Both the position numbers and the translations under genes were made by a program. A stretch of DNA of 8,600 bases from JAAFHS01 sp046049665 (GTDB lineage Bacteria; Pseudomonadota; Alphaproteobacteria; Rhodobacterales; Rhodobacteraceae), in assembly GCA_046049665.1 (NCBI GenBank), contig JBJOQW010000051.1, positions 1 through 8,600 on the forward strand, written 5' to 3'. Shown one piece after another: positions 1-4,387 of the stretch. Below the pieces are notes generated by a model, which did no database searches, was not told the DNA's origin, and was given only the letters and a program-made list of their open reading frames with translations. Position 1 is the stretch's first letter. Every line of letters begins with the position of its first letter.

Positions 1-2
1 TG

Positions 3-146
3 TCCGGCGGGCGTCTTTTGCTGGAAATCGGGCCAACACAGGCGCCGTCCGTTTGCGCGCTGCTTGAACAGGCAGGCCTGCAGCTTTTGGTGGTGCTGCC
101 TGATCTGGATGGCCGAAGCCGGGTGATTTCCGCACGAAAACCCTGA
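3..146 (+). CDS. prmC: Peptide chain release factor N5-glutamine methyltransferase, C-terminal fragment
   Basis: The open frame enters from the left edge and runs 47 codons to a TGA at 144-146. PrmC (HemK) methylates the glutamine of the GGQ motif in release factors RF1 and RF2 using S-adenosylmethionine, in the cytoplasm. Visible residues include LLLEIGPTQ followed by a helix and LPDLDGRSRVI. This matches the last beta strands of the PrmC methyltransferase fold, where 'E(I/H)G..Q' and 'D(L/Y)(A/D)G..R' close the domain. The catalytic NPPY motif and the SAM-binding region lie outside the window, so the call rests on the C-terminal pattern and on the neighbour, since prmC next to a DUF4167 gene is a common alphaproteobacterial arrangement. 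The stop codon sits inside a small hairpin (141-155). No frameshift is seen. Confidence 0.8.
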   Translation, partial: SGGRLLLEIGPTQAPSVCALLEQAGLQLLVVLPDLDGRSRVISARKP

Positions 147-239
147 TTTTCAGGGCAAGCGGCGGCATGGATGAAGAATCGGCTTGTCAGCCCCCTTGCC
201 CTGTGCGACACCGCTCATGCGCAACGGGGCCGGGCTGAC
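141..239 (+). repeat. Cluster of three overlapping inverted repeats in the prmC-DUF4167 gap
   Basis: Three perfect inverted repeats crowd this gap. A: CCCTGA (141-146) with TCAGGG (150-155), 3-base loop, including the prmC stop codon. B: CAGGGCAAG (151-159) with CTTGCCCTG (195-203), 9 base pairs. C: GTCAGCCC (186-193) with GGGCTGAC (232-239), 8 base pairs. A and B share bases 151-155, so they exclude each other. B and C are interleaved, so they must either exclude each other or form a pseudoknot. No T-run follows any arm, so none is a textbook intrinsic terminator. The remainder of the gap (240-346) shows no gene or convincing promoter to me. The cluster could be a 3' end signal for prmC, a leader of the next gene, or chance in G+C-rich DNA. 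Confidence 0.5.
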
Positions 240-336
240 CGCCCCCCCATTGAATGCAAATGCCCGCCACCTTCGCGCCCCCCTGATCTTGCCATCATGG
301 CGACGGCGCCCGGTCAAAAGCCAGTTTATCTGGATC

Positions 337-342
337 AAAGGA
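337..342 (+). promoter_or_regulatory. Ribosome binding site of the DUF4167 gene
   Basis: AAAGGA lies 4 bases before the ATG at 347. It supports this start, after which the conserved DUF4167 N-terminus (basic Arg/Ser/Lys stretch, then RPRTLGN) begins within a few residues. Confidence 0.6.
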
Positions 343-346
343 CAAG

Positions 347-1126
347 ATGCGCTCTTCCAAGTCCCGCTCGCGCTCAAAGGCGAACCGCCCGCGTACCCTC
401 GGCAATATCATCAACCGCGTGTTTGATAGTTCCGGCCCCGAAGGCAAGGTGCGTGGCACGCCACAGCAGATCATCGAGAAATACCAGTTTCTTGCGCGGG
501 ATGCACAACTGTCGAATGACCGTGTTGCCGCCGAGAATTTCAACCAGCATGCCGAACATTACATGCGGATGCTGGCCGAAGCGCAACGCGAAATGGCCGC
601 TGAACAAGAAGCGCGGCAGGGGCAGTACAACGGCCAGCCCGGCCAAGGGCAGGGCTATGGCAGCAATGGCCAGAACGGGAATGGCCAGAACGGGAATGGC
701 CAGAACAGCAATGGCCAGAACGGCAATGGCCAGAATGGCGGCCAGCAGCAACAGCGCGACCGTGCCCCTCGTGAAGACCGTGCCCCGCGCGAAGACCGTG
801 AATTTCGTGACTACCGCAACGATCGTGGCGATCGGGACCAGCCACGCGATGATCGCACAACCATGGCCATAGACGTGGTGGAACCGGATGATGATCTGGG
901 TCTGGTCGAAACCCCGGAAATGGAAGAGCAACCCCGTGCACCGCGCCCCTTGCGTGATCAGTCGCCGCGCGATCACGCCCAGCCTGCGCCGGAACCTGTT
1001 GCCGCAGAGGCTGCAGATGTTGCAGCAGAACCCAGTGCAGAAAAGGCTGACCGCGCTCCGCGCCGCCCCCGTGGCCCGCGCAAGCCAAAGGCCGAAGGCA
1101 AGTCAGCCGCCGAAGCCGCCGAGTAG
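347..1126 (+). CDS. DUF4167 domain protein with repeat-bearing disordered tail
   Basis: A 259-residue protein. Residues 1-16 are very basic (Arg, Lys, Ser). Residues about 14-90 form the DUF4167 domain, recognisable by RTLGNIINRVFDSSGPEGKVRG, the helix QQIIEKYQFLARDA and the helix pair ending in HAEHYMRMLAEAQ. From residue 91 the chain is low complexity: a Gly/Gln/Asn segment with five NGQN(G/S) repeats (107-131), an Arg/Asp/Glu segment with tandem RAPRED (139-150), an acidic stretch around 175-195 (VVEPDDDLGLVETPEMEE), an Ala/Pro/Glu stretch, and a basic tail (RAPRRPRGPRKPK, 236-248). There is no signal peptide or membrane segment, so it should be cytoplasmic. DUF4167 has no function that I can state with confidence. 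The basic ends and Arg/Gly/Gln-rich disorder resemble nucleic-acid-associated proteins, which is inference. It lies downstream of prmC on the same strand after a 200-base gap and converges on the rsmA operon. Confidence 0.88.
   Translation: MRSSKSRSRSKANRPRTLGNIINRVFDSSGPEGKVRGTPQQIIEKYQFLARDAQLSNDRVAAENFNQHAEHYMRMLAEAQREMAAEQEARQGQYNGQPGQGQGYGSNGQNGNGQNGNGQNSNGQNGNGQNGGQQQQRDRAPREDRAPREDREFRDYRNDRGDRDQPRDDRTTMAIDVVEPDDDLGLVETPEMEEQPRAPRPLRDQSPRDHAQPAPEPVAAEAADVAAEPSAEKADRAPRRPRGPRKPKAEGKSAAEAAE
665..739 (+). repeat. Five 15-bp tandem repeats inside the DUF4167 gene
   Basis: Five head-to-tail copies of AATGGCCAGAACGGN occupy 665-679, 680-694, 695-709, 710-724 and 725-739. Copies 1 and 2 are identical. 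Copy 3 ends AGC, copy 4 ends GGC and copy 5 carries AAT for AAC. Each encodes Asn-Gly-Gln-Asn-Gly (Ser in copy 3), residues 107-131. The 15-base unit keeps the frame if copies are gained or lost. The near identity at DNA level, including silent positions, suggests expansion by slippage rather than codon preference alone. Confidence 0.93.
761..796 (+). repeat. Two 18-bp tandem repeats encoding RAPRED-RAPRED
   Basis: Units 761-778 and 779-796 differ at two bases, both silent, and each encodes Arg-Ala-Pro-Arg-Glu-Asp (residues 139-150). They open an Arg/Asp-rich mixed-charge stretch that continues to about residue 170. Confidence 0.85.
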
Positions 1127-1158
1127 GCTGGGGAGTAGTCTGGGCGCGCGACATGTTG

Positions 1159-1185
1159 GCGTAAGGCCCGGTTACGGGCCAACGC
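1159..1185. terminator. Probable bidirectional hairpin between the convergent DUF4167 gene and rsmA
   Basis: The outer arms GCGT (1159-1162) and ACGC (1182-1185) pair. After a small internal loop (AA against A), GGCCCG (1165-1170) pairs perfectly with CGGGCC (1175-1180) around the loop GTTA. GTTGGC (1155-1160) and GCCAAC (1178-1183) offer an alternative fold. It lies 32 bases after the DUF4167 stop and 17 bases beyond the rsmA stop, where both transcripts should end. No T-run follows on either strand (TTAAAT on +), so it is a weak or factor-assisted terminator at best. The rest of 1127-1202 shows no gene. Confidence 0.5.
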
Positions 1186-1202
1186 TTAAATGACCACTGC
1201 AG

Positions 1203-2039
1203 TCAATCATAGCTTCGTGCGAGGGCGCAGAAGGCCTCAAGCCCGATCTCTTCGGCGCGGGCGGTCGGTGGAATGCCCGCCTGCACCAAGCGTGCCTCGA
1301 TATCGGGCCCCATGCCCTTCAGCGATGACCGCAGCATCTTGCGCCGCTGATTGAAGGCCATTGCCGTGATCCGCTGCAGCACCGCGCCATCCGCCGGAAA
1401 GCGTGGCTGGGGCAGGGCGGTCAGATGCACGACCGCCGAATGCACTTTTGGCGCAGGTGTGAAGGCTTCGGGTGGCAGCGTCATCACGATCCGCGCGTCC
1501 GCCCGCCATTGCGCCAGCAGCGCCAGCCGCCCGTAATGGTCACCTCCGGGTTTGGCCACAATCCGCTCGGCCACCTCGCGCTGAAACATCAGCGTCAGGC
1601 TTTGCCAGAACGGCGGCCAGACCGCAGGCGTCAGCCAGCGGATCAGCAGTTCCGTGCCTACATTGTAGGGCAGGTTTGCCACGATCTTGATAGGCGCGGT
1701 CAAATGCCCCGTCACATTCACAGCCAGCGCATCACCTTGCAGCACTTGCAGCCGCCCCGGATAGGCATCAGCGATCTGCGCCAGCGCAGGCAGGCAGCGC
1801 GCATCCTTTTCAACCGCCAAAACCCGCCGCGCGCCTTCCGCCAGCAGCCCCCGCGTCAGCCCCCCCGGACCCGGGCCCACCTCAAGCACATCGCAGCCCG
1901 ACAGATCGCCCGCCGCCCGCGCAATTTTTGCCGTCAGGTTCAGGTCCAGCAGAAAGTTCTGCCCAAGCGCCTTCTTCGCCACCAGTTCATGGTCGCGGAT
2001 CACCTGCGAAAGCGTCGGCAACCCATCAATCGTGCCCAC
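1203..2039 (-). CDS. rsmA: 16S rRNA (adenine1518-N6/adenine1519-N6)-dimethyltransferase
   Basis: RsmA (KsgA) dimethylates two adjacent adenines near the 3' end of 16S rRNA late in 30S assembly, using SAM. The 278-residue product is of usual length. Motifs: KKALGQNFL (22-30) at the N-terminus; EVGPGPGGLT (53-62), SAM-binding motif I; the acidic EKD (77-79) that contacts the SAM ribose; QGDAL (101-105); the catalytic NLPYN (122-126) of N6-adenine methylases; FTPAPKVHSAVV (193-204); and FNQRRKMLRSSL (229-240) in the C-terminal RNA-binding region. I chose the GTG at 2039 because AAAGGG sits 5 bases upstream and the protein then begins (M)GTIDGLPTL, as I recall for relatives. An upstream in-frame start at 2129 would add 30 non-conserved residues, run through the hairpin and overlap pdxA. 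It is the last gene of the operon. No apaG or apaH follows, unlike in E. coli. Confidence 0.95.
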   Translation of the reverse strand: MGTIDGLPTLSQVIRDHELVAKKALGQNFLLDLNLTAKIARAAGDLSGCDVLEVGPGPGGLTRGLLAEGARRVLAVEKDARCLPALAQIADAYPGRLQVLQGDALAVNVTGHLTAPIKIVANLPYNVGTELLIRWLTPAVWPPFWQSLTLMFQREVAERIVAKPGGDHYGRLALLAQWRADARIVMTLPPEAFTPAPKVHSAVVHLTALPQPRFPADGAVLQRITAMAFNQRRKMLRSSLKGMGPDIEARLVQAGIPPTARAEEIGLEAFCALARSYD

Positions 2040-2044
2040 GAAAA

Positions 2045-2050
2045 CCCTTT
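2045..2050 (-). promoter_or_regulatory. Ribosome binding site deciding the rsmA start
   Basis: Read on the minus strand, AAAGGG lies 5 bases before the GTG at 2039-2037. It is the tail of an AGATGAAAGGG string that follows the hairpin module (2079-2099), so the module appears to provide the rsmA ribosome binding site. It favours the GTG start over the longer in-frame start at 2129. Confidence 0.6.
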
Positions 2051-2078
2051 CATCTGTCCACAAATATCCCACGGGGGT

Positions 2079-2099
2079 GCGGGGGTGTGAAACCCCCGC
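2079..2099 (-). terminator. G/C hairpin between pdxA and rsmA, terminator- or attenuator-like
   Basis: GCGGGGG (minus strand, 2099-2093) pairs perfectly with CCCCCGC (2085-2079) around a 7-base loop (TTTCACA). A second CCCCC block (2077-2073) could replace the first as partner. The sequence then continues GTGGGATATTTGTGG and AGATGAAAGGG into the rsmA start. There is no T-run, so strong intrinsic termination is doubtful. It begins 6 bases after the pdxA stop and occupies the only sizeable gap in the operon, so it may reduce read-through into rsmA, mark an RNA processing point or stabilise the upstream mRNA. I recall similar G/C hairpins followed by GATATTT-like strings in many Rhodobacteraceae intergenic regions; this was not checked. 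Confidence 0.5.
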
Positions 2100-2104
2100 T
2101 GCCT

Positions 2105-3079
2105 TTACCGCCTGCGCGCCATATCCCATGCCATCCGCAGCGCTGCAATCAGGCTCGTCGCATCCGCCACACCGCGCCCTGCAATGTCAAACGCTGTCCC
2201 ATGATCCGGCGAGGTGCGCACGAAGGGCAGGCCAAGTGTCACATTCACCCCGCCAGCAAAGTCAATCGCCTTGATCGGGATCAGGGCCTGGTCGTGGTAC
2301 ATGCAGACCGCTGCATCATAACCTGCCCGCGCGCCTGCATGAAACATCGTGTCCGCCGGCAGCGGTCCGCGCAGATCAAACCCTTCCGCCCGCAACCGCT
2401 CCAGCACCGGCCCGATCAACGCAATTTCCTCGCCCCCCATTGCCCCGCCTTCGCCCGCGTGCGGGTTCAGCCCCGCCACTGCAATACGCGGGCTCGCTAT
2501 CCCGAAATCCCGCTGCAAGCCTGCCGCTGTCAGCCGGATCACCTGCTCCAAACCCTGTGCCGTCAGGGCCAGCGGCACATCAGCCAGCGGGATGTGGATG
2601 GTTGCAGGCACCACGCGCAGGCTGGTGCAGGCCAGCATCATCACCACCGGCACATCGCCTGCCAGATGTGCAAGGTATTCCGTATGCCCCGGAAAGCCGA
2701 AGCCCGCGCCGTCCTTCAGCGCTTTCTTGTTGATCGGTGCCGTGCAAATTGCGGCTGCCTGCCCTGCCTGCACAAGCTTTACCCCCCGCGCAATCGCCGA
2801 GATCACCCCAGCGGCATGCGCCGGATTCGGCTGCCCGTGCACCACCGCTCCGGCCATCTCGTGGCGCAGCACGGCTAAATGTCCTTGCGGCACCGAAAAC
2901 ACGTCGGATGTCGCATTGATTTCGGTGCAGGCCGTGCCGTCTGGCAGATGTGCCGGATCGCCGATCCAGAAGAACGGAACCTCATCGCCCAAGGCTTGCC
3001 GGGCCTTCACGGCAATCTCGGGCCCGATGCCAGCGGGCTCGCCGCAGGTCAGCGCAACCGGCAACCGGTCAGGGCTCAC
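2105..3079 (-). CDS. pdxA: 4-hydroxythreonine-4-phosphate dehydrogenase
   Basis: PdxA oxidises 4-phosphohydroxy-L-threonine with NAD(P)+. The product decarboxylates to 3-amino-1-hydroxyacetone phosphate, which PdxJ condenses into pyridoxine 5'-phosphate (the DXP-dependent vitamin B6 route). The 324-residue product is of normal length. Motifs: GEPAGIGPE (13-21), TAPINKKAL (113-121), GHTEYLA (131-137, substrate phosphate site), HIPL (162-165), LNPHAGE (204-210), PADTMF (241-246), YHDQ (261-264) and GLPFVRTSPDHGTAFDIAG (283-301). His162, His207 and His262 match the three E. coli metal ligands His166, His211 and His266 with a constant offset of four, so the active site is intact. The start is a GTG at 3079 lying inside the end of surA (11-base overlap), with GGAAG 9 bases upstream, suggesting coupled translation. 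No frameshift is seen. Confidence 0.96.
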   Translation of the reverse strand: MSPDRLPVALTCGEPAGIGPEIAVKARQALGDEVPFFWIGDPAHLPDGTACTEINATSDVFSVPQGHLAVLRHEMAGAVVHGQPNPAHAAGVISAIARGVKLVQAGQAAAICTAPINKKALKDGAGFGFPGHTEYLAHLAGDVPVVMMLACTSLRVVPATIHIPLADVPLALTAQGLEQVIRLTAAGLQRDFGIASPRIAVAGLNPHAGEGGAMGGEEIALIGPVLERLRAEGFDLRGPLPADTMFHAGARAGYDAAVCMYHDQALIPIKAIDFAGGVNVTLGLPFVRTSPDHGTAFDIAGRGVADATSLIAALRMAWDMARRR

Positions 3080-4349
3080 GGATCAAGACTTCCGCACGCA
3101 GTTTTGCAAGGTCCCGCTCGGCAAAACCGGCAAGACGCTGGTTCAAAAGCTGATTGCGAACCTCTTCACGGTTGGGACCGGTCTCGGCGTCTGCTTCTGC
3201 CGCAGTGGCTTCGGCGGGCGGGGTGACCCCATCCAGAACGATCTCGGGTGCCGCTGGCAGTGCACGCCTACTGCACAGCATCAGAAACACCCTGTTGCCC
3301 CCGCGTGTCAGGGCAACGGAGGTTTCATTGAGGTCAAGTTTCGCCAGTTCAAGTGCCACGTCCTGCGGAATTGTGCCCATGCTGGCCGTGCTGACAGTCA
3401 GCTGTTCAACTGGTTGGCCCTGCGCTTCTGCATATAATTCGGCACAGCGGCTGACATTGGCCCGCAGCCGAGCGATTTCAACGGCGGCCTCGGCCGTGTC
3501 GGGGATCAGATACTGCGCATATTCCACTTCGACCCCGGCCGATGCGGGCCCGACGGTTTCTTCGATGTCACGCAACTGAAACAGTACGACGGCATTTGGC
3601 ACGACGACTGGTTCGCTGACCCCGCCGGGTTCCAGCCCCAGCAACAGTGAAGTGATATTGGGCGGCAGATTTTCCAGCGGAAGCCAAGGCAGTGCGCCAC
3701 CGGAGCCTGCGGTCGGCGATGCAGAAAACCGGCGCGCAGCGGCTGCAAAGTTACCACCGGAACGGATGGAATCGCGAATGCCGCGCACGCGGGCAAGGGT
3801 GGCCTCTTCCTGTCCCGGCGGGGCAGCAACGACCAGTTCCGAAACAAGCAGCCGGATCTTGGTTTCCTGTGCGCCTTGCGCTATCGCGCGGTCAACTTCG
3901 GCTTCCGAGACTGAGATTTGCCCGGCATAGCGCCCACGCACCACATCACGCCAGACCAGACCTGCCTCGACGAAATCACGAAACGTCTGCGGCTCGACAC
4001 CGCCCTGGCCAATGGCCGCCGTGAATTGTTCTGCATTCAGGTTTGCACGTCCGGCGAATTCTTCCAGGCCCGCCAACAACGCTTCTTCCGAAACCTCGAT
4101 GCCAAGACGTTCAGCTGCGATCAGGCGCAGCTTGTCGTCGATCAGCGCTTCGCGTGCCAATTCCAGCGGATCGCCGGGGGCGCGCAACAAGGCCAGAAAG
4201 CGCGCGCGCTGGTCCAGTTCGAAATTCGTGATCACGCGGTCGCCGACATAAAGATAGGGGGCAAACAGATTGTCCTGCGCCACGACAGGGGCAGACAACC
4301 CCAGTATCGCCGCCAGTACAGCACCCGTCACAAACTTGCGTATCGCCAT
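3069..4349 (-). CDS. surA: SurA-like periplasmic chaperone with a parvulin-type domain
   Basis: A 426-residue exported protein. Residues 1-24 form a signal peptide (MAIRK, a hydrophobic core, then APVVA before Gln). About 25-150 is the helical SurA N-terminal chaperone domain (VGDRVITNFELDQRARF, REALIDDKLRLIAAERLGI). About 163-261 is a parvulin-like rotamase domain (GNFAAAARRFSASPTAGSGGALPWL, LEPGGVSEPVVVPNAVVLFQL). About 272-361 is a second, very degenerate unit with Cys302 and Cys359. The chain ends with a long helix (391-426), as SurA C-termini do. The usual parvulin histidines are replaced (IRLLVSE for a HILV-type strand; NAVVLFQL for GYHIIKL), so isomerase activity is doubtful. SurA escorts outer-membrane barrels to the BAM complex; lptD lies just upstream. 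I chose the ATG at 4349 because the signal peptide begins there. An in-frame ATG at 4400 would overlap lptD by 13 bases and add 17 residues. An AAAGGA lies 12 bases before the chosen ATG, rather far. A less specific name would be SurA N-terminal domain protein. Confidence 0.88.
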   Translation of the reverse strand: MAIRKFVTGAVLAAILGLSAPVVAQDNLFAPYLYVGDRVITNFELDQRARFLALLRAPGDPLELAREALIDDKLRLIAAERLGIEVSEEALLAGLEEFAGRANLNAEQFTAAIGQGGVEPQTFRDFVEAGLVWRDVVRGRYAGQISVSEAEVDRAIAQGAQETKIRLLVSELVVAAPPGQEEATLARVRGIRDSIRSGGNFAAAARRFSASPTAGSGGALPWLPLENLPPNITSLLLGLEPGGVSEPVVVPNAVVLFQLRDIEETVGPASAGVEVEYAQYLIPDTAEAAVEIARLRANVSRCAELYAEAQGQPVEQLTVSTASMGTIPQDVALELAKLDLNETSVALTRGGNRVFLMLCSRRALPAAPEIVLDGVTPPAEATAAEADAETGPNREEVRNQLLNQRLAGFAERDLAKLRAEVLIREP

Positions 4350-4387
4350 CTGCTCTTGCCGTCCTTTCCGCCCCTGCCTGTGCCACG

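Noticed and set aside
141..155. Classical intrinsic terminator at the prmC stop
   Set aside because: The stem is only 6 bp with a 3-base loop and is followed by CAAGCGGCGG, not a T-run. It is kept only as part of the inverted-repeat cluster.
289..334. TTGCCA ... TTTATC as a promoter for the DUF4167 gene
   Set aside because: The spacing between the two elements is well over 17 bases and no acceptable -10 box lies at the right distance from TTGCCA.
665..739. Possible CRISPR-like array
   Set aside because: The copies are directly adjacent with no spacers, only 15 bases long, and lie in frame inside a coding sequence.
374..976. Minus-strand frame with repeated Leu-Ala-Ile-Ala-Val units, resembling a hydrophobic repeat protein
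   Set aside because: The repeat is simply the 15-bp tandem array of the DUF4167 gene read on the other strand; a 15-base unit gives repeats in all frames.
2040..2129. Longer N-terminus for RsmA starting at 2129
   Set aside because: The 30 extra residues do not resemble RsmA, would run through the intergenic hairpin and overlap pdxA; the GTG at 2039 has its own ribosome binding site.
1928..3437. Long open frames on the + strand opposite rsmA, pdxA and surA (316 and 362 codons)
   Set aside because: They lie antisense to genes with intact family motifs, their translations are Pro/Arg/Ser-rich with no recognisable domain, and long antisense frames are expected in G+C-rich coding DNA.
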